Positions 18,588-28,615 are shown, numbered from the stretch's first letter. The stretch: DNA of 64,000 nt from Symbiodinium natans (GCA_905221605.1 CAJNDS010002189.1:409472-473471); one strand, 5' to 3'. Numbers and translations are program-made. Notes: a model not told the origin generated them from the letters alone.

Positions 18588-18784
18588 ATGGCCTAAAAGC
18601 GACTTGAATCCTTGTACTTCTGGCTATGCGTTTTGCACTTGCCTTTGCTTCATGCATATTGTGACTATTGCTTTGCAATGTCCTGTCATCGTGGTGGCAC
18701 AAGGGCTGTCTTACGTAGCCTTTCCCTTGAGGATGGGCCGAGCGCGTATCATCTCACCTCTGGTGTCGATCTTCCACTTCCTCA
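18466..18784 (-). repeat. 5' LTR of the copia element
   Basis: 319 bp, TG...CA on the element strand; contains the upstream in-frame ATG (18587). The tract resumes right after the 5-bp target duplication. Confidence 0.95.
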
Positions 18785-18830
18785 GTTAGGGTTTAGGGTT
18801 TAGGGTTAGGGTTTAGGGCTTAGGGTCTAG
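18785..18830. repeat. TTTAGGG tract, right half of the insertion target
   Basis: Continuation of the tract at 9330-9350. The duplicated pentamer spans a 6-base unit (GGGTTAGGG). Confidence 0.9.
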
Positions 18831-18968
18831 GATCAAATCCTGTGGCTTGGGGGGGGTTTAGTTTGGGGTTAAGGGGTTTCGGGGTTGAGGGGCTTAGGAG
18901 GTTTAGCGGCTTAGGGGCTTTCATGGTCGGAGTCCGTTTGTATAATGCTTGTTTGGAAACGTGACTAC

Positions 18969-19038
18969 GAGGTAGGCCCTTGGGACATTTCATATTTTCC
19001 CTTCTTGGGCCTAGGAGGATCACATCCAGGAATTCATT
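18969..19038 (+). repeat. Family G element, truncated
   Basis: Left part only (GTAGGCCCTTGGGACATTTC to CACATCCAGGAATTCATTG); it is cut off where a CCCTAAA/CCCCAAA tract begins. Confidence 0.6.
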
Positions 19039-19039
19039 G

Positions 19040-19235
19040 TTTTGAACCCTAACCCCCCTAAACCCTAAACCCTAAAGCCTTTAAACCCTAAACCCTTTTA
19101 AGCCCTAAACCCAAAAAAACCTTCAAACCCTTTAAACCCCAAACCCCAAACCCCAAGCCCCAAACCCCAAACCCCAAACCCCAGACCCCAAACCCCAAAC
19201 CCCAAACCCTAAACCCTAAACCCCAAACCCCAAAC
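19040..19235. repeat. Tract dominated by CCCCAAA
   Basis: About a dozen CCCCAAA units with flanking CCCTAAA. Confidence 0.8.
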
Positions 19236-19246
19236 CCGATTTGCAG

Positions 19247-19287
19247 GTTTCATCATGGGGAACGACGCGGCAGTCCAACTTCGTCGG
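19247..19287 (+). CDS. Glycosyltransferase-25-like candidate exon
   Basis: Phase 0 after TTGCAG|G, reading VSSWGTTRQSNFV, GC donor at 19288. Joined to 9267-9296 it gives EWSLLK-VSSWGTT, a plausible continuation of the family core. A second frame of the same bases is also open, so this is tentative. Confidence 0.4.
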
Positions 19288-19534
19288 GCGGGGCATGTGA
19301 TGTGTTGAGGGCATCTTCTGGCCTTTCCGGCATTGATGGTTAATGATAGTTAAGGGTTTAGGGTTTAGGGTTTAGGGTTTAGGGTTTAGGGTTTAGGGTT
19401 TAGGGTCATTGCAACTTTGTTTTTTTGTCTATTAGGGTAGATTTTTGAAAATTTTTGAGGAGATCTATTTAGGTATTGGTTGTTCTTTATGAAGTATGAG
19501 TAGTTGATGTGAAGATTTCTTTGTGAATGTGCAG

Positions 19535-19609
19535 GTTGTGACCAGGATTGAGCAAGTAATGGGGCTCTTTGCCTTCGAGGGTTTGGCGCGTCTCCAGATC
19601 AAGCCTTGG
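19535..19609 (+). CDS. Candidate exon ending at a telomere-type donor
   Basis: Open frame VVTRIEQVMGLFAFEGLA, then RLQIKPW. Acceptor TGTGCAG|G; an internal AG|G at 19545/19546 would fit the phase of the previous candidate. The only donor is the GT of the following GGGTTTAGGG tract. Confidence 0.35.
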
Positions 19610-19794
19610 GTTTAGGGTTTAGGGTTTAGGGTTTAGGGTTTAGGGTTGGGCTGGGTGGTAGTCTTTGGACGATTTCCCTGAAGCCATGCTGAAGAATGGC
19701 TGCCTGCAGGCCCCTGCGCACTCATTGGCAGGCTGCTTGTCTGGAAAGAGACCCTACTTGAAGGTTCATGGCAGTTATTTGCCAAAAAAACTGC

Positions 19795-19872
19795 ACTTAT
19801 ACCTGTACTTGTAACCATATTGGGGCACTTAAGGGGCTTATAAGCGGGTTATAAGTACAGTTATAATTGTAA
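19795..19872. repeat. Hairpin family H, partial
   Basis: ACTTATACCTGTACTTGTAA pairs with TTATAAGTACAGTTATAATTG. A separated H arm (AAGTACCATGAACCTCCAAG) is at 20336-20355, beyond the G-rich block. Confidence 0.5.
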
Positions 19873-19929
19873 ACGCTTGCGCGCGCCGCCTCGGCAGCCG
19901 GGCCGGCCCCAGGCAGGAAAGGAGGAAAG

Positions 19930-20225
19930 AGGGTTTCACAACAAGGAAGGGTTAAGAGGGGGGGGGGTGGGGGGGGGGGGTGGGGGGGGGGGGTTGGGGG
20001 GGGGTGGGGGGGGTGGGGGGGTGGGGGGGGGGGGGGGGGTGGGGGGGGGGTGGGGTGGGGGGGGTGGGGGGGAGTTTGGGGGGGCCTGAAAGGGGGTTTT
20101 TGAGGGGCACTTTCCCTGTAGGAGCCACCGACAGGCGGGACCCTCCACGGCATCGGTTTGCAGCTCCTCCAAGCGATTGGGGGGGGTCCCCACAGGGCGG
20201 GGGGGGGGGGGGGGGGGGGGGTGGC
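19930..20225. repeat. G-rich low-complexity block
   Basis: Runs of G broken by single T at 19950-20085 and poly-G at 20198-20221, likely quadruplex-forming. Proline-rich or glycine-rich frames here are artefacts. Confidence 0.9.
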
Positions 20226-20570
20226 GTCAAAAAATTTCGCATGCGGGGAAGGGTTGGGTTAGGGGGAAGGAGGCCCGATCCGGGTCTGCTTGTTCCAGAC
20301 GCTTCTCGGCAGGAAGCCGAGGCGAATTGGTTCATAAGTACCATGAACCTCCAAGTATAGACCGCAGAACCAGGCTGGTCACTCTGATTGCTTCTATCTC
20401 AGCTCCTTGGGGCTCCAAGCCCATCCTCGTCCCATCTGGGAGAGCAGCAAAGCCAGTAGATTCGTGAAAGTTGGGTAGCAAGACTAACCCCATAAGCCCT
20501 AAAACTCCTGAGCCCGTAAACCCCAAAACCCTAAACCCTAAACCCGAAACCCTAAACCCTAAACGAGTAG

Positions 20571-20700
20571 ACTCCTGGTGCCTGAGGCCCTGAGCTTCCA
20601 GCTGCGTGGCCTACTGTCCATGATGGACTTTCAGGAGCCCTTCCGGGGGGCTGAAGGGGAGTGTCCCTCGGGGCCCATGGACCTTGATATCACTTACTGG
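20571..20700 (+). CDS. Candidate exon, possibly the glycosyltransferase-like gene
   Basis: Long open frame: LLVPEALSFQLRGLLSMMDF, later GPMDLDITYWGLAI. Composition is strongly protein-like. It starts after a tract and GTAG and runs towards a family A hairpin at 20735. Donor not decided. Position suggests the C-terminal half of the glycosyltransferase-like gene, without motif support. Confidence 0.4.
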
Positions 20701-20734
20701 GGCCTTGCAATAGAGTCATTATACAGGCACTATA

Positions 20735-20844
20735 TTGGGATGTTCCCCCTTAGACCCTTATACTAACAGTCCTTAATAGGGATCATGGTGCCCCCTATCA
20801 AAATCCCTATAAAGCACTGTTAGGTATAAGGGGGAACATCCCAA
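20735..20844. repeat. Hairpin element, family A
   Basis: Arms TTGGGATGTTCCCCCTTA and TAAGGGGGAACATCCCAA, with inner ACTAACAGTCCTTAATAGGG pairing with the far arm. Other copies: 28377-28465, 31355-31468, 41987-42091, 47469-47570, 49868-49970; partial arms near 6549 and 40390. Confidence 0.75.
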
Positions 20845-20871
20845 CAACTATACTTCAAAGCCCAAGCATAC

Positions 20872-20960
20872 AGGTTTAGGGTTTAGGGTTTAGGGTTTAG
20901 GGTTTAGTGTTTAGGGTTTAGGGTTTAGGGTTTAGGGTTTAGGGTTTAGGGTTTAGGGAG
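20872..20960. repeat. TTTAGGG tract
   Basis: About twelve units with one TTTAGTG variant. Confidence 0.9.
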
Positions 20961-20965
20961 ACCCC

Positions 20966-21136
20966 ATGGGTAGCCTCACACTTCGGGAGCTCGAAAGCCC
21001 TACGCAACCCACAGGCAGCTCAGGAGAGCCAGCGGCAGAAGGATTAGGCCGACGTGGCAAGAAGATCGTAAACCCGGAGCCTTCCGCCCCAAAGCCCAGC
21101 AAAGAGAAATGTTCCCTTAACAAGCTGGATTTGTAG
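20966..21136 (+). CDS. Candidate terminal exon
   Basis: Open frame ending at TAG 21134-21136: SLTLRELESPTQPTGSSGEP, then a Lys/Pro/Ser-rich tail ending CSLNKLDL. It either starts at its own ATG (20966) or, as a last exon, after GTAG at 20973. Low-complexity C-terminal tail; a fitting end for the glycosyltransferase-like gene but unproven. Confidence 0.4.
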   Translation: MGSLTLRELESPTQPTGSSGEPAAEGLGRRGKKIVNPEPSAPKPSKEKCSLNKLDL

Positions 21137-21651
21137 ATGTCCCTTCTGTCCTTTAGGGCAACTTTAGGGTACAGGTTACTCATAGGGATGATCCTAAACA
21201 TCCCTAAACCCCTAAGCCCTAGATCCCAGACCCGGCCCAAGTCCCCCAAAAACCCTACCTAAACCCAGCCTAAACCGCAAGAAGCCCCTAAGCCCTTAAG
21301 CCCTAGGAACCTTTAAACTCTAACACCAAAAGCCCCAAACCCCTACACTTTGTCATAGTTGGGTAACAGTTTACATTTTTAAGAGTACTTAAACCCAATA
21401 AGGAATATAAATTTAAAATTTTAATATTATCCCAACAATGAACAAGTACAGGGGAGAAGCAGACCCAGGGCCTCTAGGCCGTGTGCCGACTGGGACCCTC
21501 CTTGGATGCGTGCTTTTCTCTTCTTATTTGTTGTCATCAAAGATTTTGTTTAGGGTTTAGGGTCTAGGGTTTAGGGTTTAGTGTTTAGGGTGCGTACAGC
21601 TGGGTGTATCGGTTGGGTGCGCAACTGTTGCACTACAACTGGGCAATCTTC

Positions 21652-21762
21652 CCCTGAGGGTCCATTTGTAGTACTATTATGGAATTAGGTACCCCCAAAC
21701 CCTATTTCGTATGGTTTTTGGGTACCTGGTTCCACAATAGCAATACAAATGGACCCTCTGGG
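21652..21762. repeat. Hairpin element, family E
   Basis: Almost identical to 5491-5602. Lies about 195 bp upstream of the ankyrin gene's first ATG. Confidence 0.75.
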
Positions 21763-21956
21763 TTGAACACCCGGAACAAACTCCAATGTCCCCGCTCGTG
21801 CCAGAAATCCCTCCGACAACGCCCTGGTCATGAAAACCCTGAGCCTCCAACCTCTCAGCCGAAAACCTCAGAGCATCCTATACCCCTGCTCGAACCCCCA
21901 AATCGTAAGGTTCTTTGCAGCTCCTGCTTAGGCCTTGGGCCTTTATCACTGCAGCA

Positions 21957-23195
21957 ATGTTGTGCATCCAGCTGATGACTACTGGTAGCGAGGTGGCTCG
22001 CATGGAGCTGGCGGATGTGCCGTGCTCAACTCGAACTGAGAGCGGGTCTGTTTGCCACGTGCGCGATGTGAAACTCCATCTCCAAAAGGTCTGGGGACAT
22101 CCCCGGTTTCGACAGAGACTTCTGCAAGAAGATGGGCAGATACTGCCTGACGAGGCAGCGTTAGCTGCACCATGCCGATTGCAGCTATTGTTGTTGGGCT
22201 TTGCAGAGACTCCTGCCGATGATATGGGCAAGTTGCTCCAAGCAGTAGAAGCAAATGACACGAGTCAAATAGAAAACATCTTGCAACGTCCTCAAGACCC
22301 GAGCCTGGCGAATGCGCGGGGCATCGCAGCCTTGCACGTGGCATCTGCGCAAGGCCACTTAAAAGTGGCACGTTTGCTCCTTGAAGCTGGAGCAAGCAAA
22401 GATGCACCCAGGACATATGGATCAACACCTCTGCACCTCGCATCTCAGAATGGCCACGTGGAAGTGGCACGTTTGCTCCTTGAAGCTGGCACGGGCAAGG
22501 ATGCAGCCGGGACAAGTGGAACAACACCTCTTTTGCTCGCATCTGCGCAAGGCCACTAAAAAGTGGCACGTTTGCTCCTTGAAGCTGGAGCAAGCAAAGA
22601 TATAGCCACGACAAGTGGAGCAACACCTCTTCACCTCGCATCTACGCAAGGCCACTTGGAAGTGGCACGTTTGCTCCTTGAAGCTGGCGCAAGCAAAGAT
22701 ACACCCACGACATATGGTTCAACACCTCTGCACCTCGCATCTCAGAATGGCCACGTGGAAGTGGCACGTTTGCTCCTTGAAGCTGGAGCAAGCAAAGATG
22801 CACCCAGGACATATGGAGCAACACCTCTGCACCTCGCATCTCAGAATGGCCACGTGGAAGTGGCACGTTTGCTCCTTGAAGCTGGCACGGGCAAGGATGC
22901 AGCCGGGACAAGTGGAACAACACCTCTTTTGCTCGCATCTGCGAATGGCCGCTTGAAAGTGGCGCGTTTGCTCCGTGCAGCTGGTGCGGGCAAGAATGCG
23001 GCCAACAAGCGCGCAAGGACTCGGCCAACACCGATGGAGTAGGGCTTGAGTAGGGAGTATCGCTTCTTCACATCGCAGCTGTGCAAGGCCGCGTGGAAGT
23101 GGTTCATTTGCACCTTGATCCTGGTCGGGCAACCTAAACCCTAAACCCTAAACAATCATACAGCCACGACAGATGGAGCAACGGGCAAAGAGATC
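21957..23195 (+). pseudogene. Ubiquitin-like plus ankyrin-repeat gene, broken
   Basis: The first ATG is at 21957. The N-terminal part carries a ubiquitin-like fold segment (VRDVKLHLQKVWGHPRFRQR, then LQLLLLGF), a fusion common in dinoflagellates. Tandem 99-bp ankyrin units follow, nearly identical at DNA level (GHVEVARLLLEAGASKD, TPLHLASQN). Ankyrin arrays bind partner proteins; no partner can be inferred. Three lesions are visible. At 22557-22559, TAA replaces the Leu codon (TTA/TTG) of sister units, with the frame continuing to 23040. A frameshift after about 22995 puts the last unit (LLHIAAVQGRVEVV) out of frame. A 20-bp telomere-type insert sits at 23133-23152. No introns are visible in the repeat array. 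Confidence 0.8.
23133..23152. repeat. Telomere-type insertion inside an ankyrin unit
   Basis: CCTAAACCCTAAACCCTAAA sits between GGTCGGGCAA and CAATCATACAGCCACGAC, which align with GGAGCAA and CAAAGATATAGCCACGAC of intact sister units. About one base of the unit is replaced. Confidence 0.75.
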
Positions 23196-23424
23196 ATAAG
23201 GGGAATCACATTCGCATTGTGGGGTCGAGGGTTAAGGGCGTTTTTTTTTTGTTGCGAGGGTGGGGGGGGGGGGGGAGGGGGGGGGGTTCGGACTGAAGTT
23301 TGAACTTGAACTGTGCTTTGTGCCTTGTGTGGCTCGGTTGGGTTGGTTTGCCTGTGAAATTGGCTTTCAATTGATTTCAGGGTGAAAGGTGGGGGCTGGT
23401 GAGGAATTTGTCTTGATAAAGACA

Positions 23425-23532
23425 ACAACGGCAACAACGGCAACAAAGGCAACAAAGGCAACGAAGGCAACGAAGGCAACAAAGGCAACGAAGGCAACGA
23501 AGGCAACGAAGGCAACAAAGGCAACAAAGGTA
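23425..23532. repeat. 9-bp minisatellite
   Basis: About twelve units of GGCAACRAA. Open frames across it translate to Ala-Thr-Lys or cysteine-rich repeats and are not genes. Upstream, 23230-23290 holds poly-T and poly-G runs. Confidence 0.85.
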
Positions 23533-23649
23533 GAACGCAGAAGGCAGAAGCAAGGCCAAGGCAAGGCACCCGGCACGGAAGGCACAAGGACACAAGCACG
23601 AACACAATGCACATGCACAATTAATGCACGATGCACCATGGATCGTGGC

Positions 23650-23717
23650 CCTAAACCCTAAACCCTAAACCCTAAACCCTAAACCCTAAACCCTAAACCC
23701 TAAACCCTAAACCCTCG
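23650..23717. repeat. CCCTAAA tract
   Basis: About nine units. Confidence 0.9.
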
Positions 23718-23767
23718 GTTCCCTCCCATTGAAACCCCTCAAAAGCTAAGCCACTTGGCATCCGCAG

Positions 23768-23808
23768 GGCCGCGTGACATTGGACCAGCTCCTCGTTCTC
23801 GCAGAGGG
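23768..23808 (+). CDS. Candidate exon
   Basis: GRVTLDQLLVLAE, acceptor CCGCAG|G, GT donor at 23809; a TTTAGGG tract begins three bases later. EF-hand-like wording but too short to call. Confidence 0.4.
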
Positions 23809-23855
23809 GTTATAGGGTTTAGGGTTTAGGGCTTAGGGTTTAGGGTTTAGGGTTT

Positions 23856-23951
23856 AGTGTTAGAGATCCTTTTTTACTTTTTGGGTTATGGGCTTTCTCA
23901 TATATGAACAAAAAGGATCCTTTTTTCTTCCTAGGGGAACAGGGATTAGGG
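23856..23951 (+). repeat. Hairpin family F, cut at both ends by tracts
   Basis: Homology to the other F copies begins at GTGTTAG and stops at GGGATTA; TTTAGGG repeats start at both points. The outer 8-10 bases shared by the other two copies are missing on each side. Confidence 0.65.
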
Positions 23952-24303
23952 TTTAGGGTTTAGGGCTTAGGGTTTAGGGTTTAGGCTGTAGAGTTTAGGG
24001 GGAACGGGGGCCGGCTAGGGGGGGGGGGGGGAGGGGGGGATGAAGAAGATGGGTACGAAGATGAACGAAAAGTACAGGGCTGCGTAGAGCATCATAGTTT
24101 TTGGGGTTCAGGGTGTTGGGCTTGTCATGATGGAGGGGTCTAGGGCTTCCGGATTGTGAAGGCCTACGAGGTTTGGTCACGAACATTTGTGTCTGGCAAC
24201 TTGGATGCTGTGGGTTGTGAGTTGTGGCACGCAGTGTTCAGGTCATCTAGTTGAGCATCGACAGGAACCTTGAACTCCGCTTTCGACGTTTCCATCCTTT
24301 TTG

Positions 24304-24419
24304 CTAGGATGCCCAGTAGTACCCTTATTCCCTTTTTGGTAGGTTTAGGTTCCCTTATCAACCCCTTTATAAGCAAAAAAAGGGCACCCTTGTTCATCCT
24401 AGGTTGTTGGGCAACCTAG
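24304..24419. repeat. MITE, family C
   Basis: CTAGGATGCCCAGTA at the left end and its near-complement at the right; flanked by the target duplication TTTG (24300-24303 and 24420-24423). Confidence 0.85.
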
Positions 24420-24518
24420 TTTGTCTGGGATCTACATGGTTTAGGGTTTAGGGTTTAGGGTTTAGGGTTTAGGGTTAGGGTTGAGGGTTGAGGGTTTAGG
24501 GTTTAGGGTTTACGGTTT

Positions 24519-24647
24519 GATCCCATTGGATGTGTGTCTGATCTCCCGGTGGACGACCGTCTGCAACCGAGGCACTGCCCAGATGTGTATCAGATGAGAG
24601 GGCCCTTCACCCAAAATCCGCCGCCGATCAGGCCAGGGTTTCCTTAG
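24519..24647 (+). CDS. Candidate exon, open to a stop
   Basis: DPIGCVSDLPVDDRLQPRHC, then CPDVYQMRGPFTQNPPP. Bounded by tracts on both sides; TAG at 24645. Unknown family. Confidence 0.35.
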   Translation, partial: DPIGCVSDLPVDDRLQPRHCPDVYQMRGPFTQNPPPIRPGFP

Positions 24648-25397
24648 GGTTTAAGGTTTAGGGTTTAGGGTCTAGGGTTTAGGGTTTACGCTTTTCAAGA
24701 GTAGTTCCTTTTTAGATTTGTTCGGTTTTTGGTTCAGGGAGGTTCCAAACCCCAATGCCAAAACTCTAAGCCCTGAACCCTATCAACTGGCCCCAAATTA
24801 TCCCCGAAAGGACACCACTGAGCCTTTGGGTAGAGCTTGTCGTAATCTGTGAGGCCAAGCAGGACGTAAAGTGCACCTTCGACAGTCTTACTACTGCTTC
24901 TTATAGAAAGGAACTAGGCAAGCAGGTGCCCTATATGAATTTCCCGAATAAGAAGGGGCATATATATATATATAGGGACATAAGGTGCCGAAGTCTTCTG
25001 GTAAGTTTTTGGAAAACTGTGCCTTGACAAGCAGGGCGATGATCCAGTCATACCCGGACTACTACTATGTGCCTCGCCTGCATCTCCGAGGGGGGGGAGA
25101 GATCGCGTGCAGACCTACCTTGCATTCTACAACGCGAATTGTTGCTGTCAATATTCTCAGAAGTAGTAGTACGATGACCCTCATTATAGGAACCTCAAAA
25201 AGTACCCTTCATTTTTGGAACCCCATCTGGTTTGAACGGTTTGCCTTACTGCTTCGTCCAGCAGTTAGGACCCTGACTTGCGGTCCCACCAGTTTTTGTT
25301 TTTCCTGTTGTTTAGGGTTTAGGGTTCAGGGTTCAGGGTTTAGGGTTTAGGGCTTAGGGCTTAGGGAAGGCCCTTAAAGATTTTATCTCCCTAAGCA

Positions 25398-25517
25398 GTG
25401 GCCTTTACGGGGCACGCGTTGGCCTTAGAGGCTCTCGGACAGCTCAGCTTCACGTCTCCGGGGCTTCCCACAGGCTACTGGCTTAGCGCCTACTCCTACA
25501 AAGCCTTGTTGAACCCC
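25398..25517 (+). CDS. Candidate exon before a poly-C run
   Basis: FTGHALALEALGQLSFTSPG, then YWLSAYSYKALLN. Ends at a 100-base poly-C block (25516-25619). Unknown family. Confidence 0.35.
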
Positions 25518-25619
25518 ACCCCCCCCCCCCCCACCCCCCCCCCCCCCCCCCCACCCCCCCCCCCCCCCCCACCCCCCCCCCCCCCCCCCCCCCCCCACCC
25601 CCCCCCCCCACCCACCCCC
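25516..25619. repeat. Poly-C run
   Basis: Near-pure C with single A interruptions. Confidence 0.95.
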
Positions 25620-25727
25620 AAAAGCCCCAGACCGAGAGGATCAAAAAGGCCCAAGGAGACTCAAAAAGGCCCAAAGAGGATCAAAAAGGGCCAAAGAGGC
25701 CCAAAGCTTCTGTAACTCTTTTTCCAG

Positions 25728-25784
25728 TCGGGCACCGCGGCCTACTTGGTCCAGGCGGCTGCGCAGGGCCTGTCGGAAATTTGG
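25728..25784 (+). CDS. Candidate exon
   Basis: SGTAAYLVQAAAQGLSEIW after TTTTTCCAG; a TTTAGGG tract starts at its end. Unknown family. Confidence 0.4.
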
Positions 25785-25984
25785 GGGTTTAGGGTTTAGG
25801 GCTATAGGGTTTAGGGTTTAGGGTTTAGGGTTTAGGCTTAGGGTTTAGGGTTTAGGGTTTAGGGTTTAGGGTTCAGGGTCTCGAGGTTCAAAGGGGTTTT
25901 GGAGGCTAGGGTTTAGAGTTTCGGAGGTTAGGAATTTGGTGTGTTGCGATGTTAAGTGGGGCTTACGGCCGAGGCGTGAGCAGA

Positions 25985-26085
25985 GACTTCAGCTGGGTTT
26001 TGGAGTACTATACTTCAATACTTTTTTGGTTCTGGGTTCCAATTAGAGCTGCTTTTTCCTAAAAACTCCAAAGTAGGGTCAGTGT
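25985..26085 (+). repeat. Interspersed element, family Q
   Basis: GCTGGGTTTTGGAGTACTAT to ACTCCAAAGTAGGG; the inner TTTTGGAGT pairs with ACTCCAAA. The second copy is at 27637-27785. Confidence 0.5.
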
Positions 26086-26893
26086 GGGCTTCTTCTTGGG
26101 CTATAGGTCCCTCAAGCTTCCTTGGTATCTGCTTGGCTCTTGGCACAGGGAGACGGTTGATCTCGGTCGGGGTTCAGGGTTTAGGGTTTAGGGTTTCAGG
26201 GTTTTAGGGTTTCGGGTTTTAGGGTTCACAGGGTGCTCAAAATTCCCAGAGAACCCGGGCGCTTGAAAGAGCGTGCCAGGTGTCGAAAATTCCCGGCATA
26301 CTCCAACACCTGCGGTCTCAGCCTATCTCGGACGTCGACCACATGATGCCCGGCGGCTTTCATCCCAGACCGACACCCCAACGTGCCCAACTGGTTTAGG
26401 GTTTAGGGTTTAGGGTTTAGGATATTAGGGCTACACCACTCCCGGTGATACATTGGCCCCTAAACAGTTCGAAAATAAACGACAGCGAGCTGACATGTGC
26501 AGACCATGTACCCTCAACTCCCGTGTGTGCTCTTGGTTCATGAACCTGAAATACCTGGGACTGGTTTTTGCCTACAGTTTGGTAGTCAGTACCCCCTATT
26601 TGAGTAGGTAACAACCCTTAAAGCTGTAGGTACATAGGGTCACAGTTAGATATACGGTTGTTAACTCTAGAACATGGGAGTTCGAGGGACGGCTGCGCCC
26701 TGTCTCCGCCAAGTGATCTCAACCCTGTGACAGGCTCTGCTGACCTAAACCCTTAACCCAACGAAGACGACTATTTGTTTGAGAGCCCCTCCAAAATCAA
26801 AATGTACCCTTCCTTACAAAGGGCAAGCTTGGGATTGTTGTCTTTTGTTTTTTGGGCGAGTTCTTAATCAGATGGTAGAAAGAACCAGTTCAG

Positions 26894-26968
26894 CTTCGCT
26901 CTGAAAGCCCTGGAGATTCCGAGGATGCTCCTCCCTGAGGCCGACAGCGGCCCGACGAAGGGATTCAG
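26894..26968 (+). CDS. Candidate exon
   Basis: FALKALEIPRMLLPEADSGP, then TKGF; acceptor GTTCAG. Unknown family. Confidence 0.35.
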
Positions 26969-27636
26969 GGTTTGTAGGGTTTGGGGTTTTAGGGTCGTAG
27001 GGTTTAGGGAAGTTGTAGGGTTTAGGGTTTCTAGGGCCTTTTCTAGGGTGTAGGGGTTGTAGGTTTGTAGGCTTTAGGGCTTTAGGGCTTCAGGGGTTTA
27101 GGGGTTTAGGGTTGAGGGGCTTAGGGTTTAGGGGTTGTACGGGTCAGGGTTTAGGGGCTAGTAGTTGTTCAGGGCTGGTATGGTTGCTTACGAGAGGGAG
27201 CCCGGGAGAAGCAATGCAGGGCCCACAATTCCAGGGACCCCCTTTTCGGTTTAGCGTTTAGGGTTTAGGGTTTAGGGTTTAGGGTTAGGCAAGAGGTCGC
27301 TTTGACATAGGCAGGACACAATTCTAAACAAAGACGGACCGCTAAAGCCGGACCTTTCCATGGATCAACCCCGCAAATCAGTCCAGCCGCCAAGCCCGTC
27401 AAGGCTTCCCACTTCTTAACAAAGGAATACACCTTGAGATTTGCAAAGAGGATTCCTCTCTAAACCCCAAGCTCCGCAAGGTTCAGTGCTTAATTCAGGG
27501 TTTAGGGTTTAGGCTTTAGGGTTTGGGGTTTAGGGTTTAGGGTGGTTATCCTTGCCAAGGCCCCGCTCCATGCAGCTACTGCCCCTACCAGATGTGGCCT
27601 TTTGTCGTTCAGCTGGGCTGGCGGCACTGGACCCCG

Positions 27637-27785
27637 ATTCCTTTGGCTGGGTTTTGGAGTACTATACTTTAGTTTAATAGCTTTTTTGGGTTCTGGGTTC
27701 CCATTATAGCTACTTTTGCCAAGAAAAGGTCCATGCCTTGTTTTTTCCAGGGTCTGCTCCAAAGTAGGGTTGGGAGTATTCCACT
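27637..27785 (+). repeat. Interspersed element, family Q
   Basis: GGCTGGGTTTTGGAGTACTA to GCTCCAAAGTAGGG, longer than the copy at 25985. Confidence 0.5.
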
Positions 27786-28376
27786 TCTCGCTCTTCTTAC
27801 ATGGCATATTCTGCGTCTTGCTGTTATATATTGCAGTTATGAGCCGTAGTACCATGCATTTCCATGAGCCCTAAACCCTAAACCCTAAACCCTAAACCCT
27901 AAACCCCAAACCCCTAAACCCTAAACATGCTGTCATTGCTCCGGTTATCAACAACATCTTGCACCAATGGCTGTTGCTTTTTTAAACTTTGATTGGGGCT
28001 GGGTCATGTCGTGTCTTGGGTTTAGGGTTTAGGGTTTGGGGTTTCGGGTTTAGGGTTTAGGGTTCATGGAAATACAGGATACCGACCATGCAACCTTTCC
28101 GGTCTTTCCGATCGGTGTCATTCCTCCTGGGGCCTTGAGGGGTTGAGCCTTGCAGCAGAGCAGTAGTCTGTAGTCACGTTCGAGAAAGCTGAGTTTTGCT
28201 GGCTCGGCCCGGAAATCCCCGGAACCCATCACCCTAAACCTTGGAGCGTAGGTTTAACCCTTAGCCTCGAAACAGCTTTAAAACCGTATACCCAGAGTAA
28301 CATATCATGCCTCCAAGAAAGGAAATATGTACCAACAGTTAGGGTGTATGTCCCTGCTCTTTAAGGGGTAAGGCTT

Positions 28377-28465
28377 GAGATGTTCCCCCCCGTACTACCA
28401 GTCCTTAATAGGGATTCTCATCGGGGGGTACTACAATCCCTTTGAGGACTGTTAGTCCCCAGGTA
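28377..28465. repeat. Hairpin family A, degenerate
   Basis: GATGTTCCCCCCCGTACTA with an incomplete right arm. Confidence 0.5.
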
Positions 28466-28570
28466 AAGAGGATTCTCCGGGTTCAGGATGGACTCTCAAG
28501 TCCAGAAGCGCGGTTTAGGGTTTAGGGTTTAGGGTTTAGGGTTTAGGGTTTGGGGTTTGGTACTCTTTAG

Positions 28571-28615
28571 ACCAAGCTCGCTTCCAGGATTTCTTCGGTG
28601 CTGCCTCCCTCACAG
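28571..28615 (+). CDS. Candidate exon
   Basis: QARFQDFFGAASLT, acceptor CTTTAG and GC donor at 28616. Both splice sites fit; unknown family. Confidence 0.4.

Larger units (their letters stand above)
9351..18784 (-). mobile_element. Ty1/copia-type LTR retrotransposon, nearly intact
   Basis: This 9434-bp element has 319-bp LTRs (TG...CA ends) that differ at one site as read (C at 9425, T at 18540), so it inserted recently. The 5-bp target duplication GTTAG flanks it at 9346-9350 and 18785-18789. The target is a TTTAGGG tract: GGGTTTAGGGTTAG on the left and GTTAGGGTTTAGGG on the right. It carries a primer-binding site, a polypurine tract and a single uninterrupted gag-pol frame. It lies antisense in an intron of the glycosyltransferase-like gene. 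Confidence 0.95.

Noticed and set aside
19797-20360. Proline-rich and glycine-rich frames
   Set aside because: They translate poly-G/poly-C low-complexity DNA; the same applies to 25398-25715 beyond the first 40 codons.
22141-23132. Minus-strand cysteine-rich frames over the ankyrin array
   Set aside because: Antisense translations of the tandem 99-bp repeat.
23425-23532. CRISPR-like direct repeats
   Set aside because: A 9-bp minisatellite with no spacers, in a eukaryotic sequence.
24164-24397. Minus-strand frame METSKAEFKVPVD
   Set aside because: Overlaps a family C MITE in its upstream half, no family match and no splice support.
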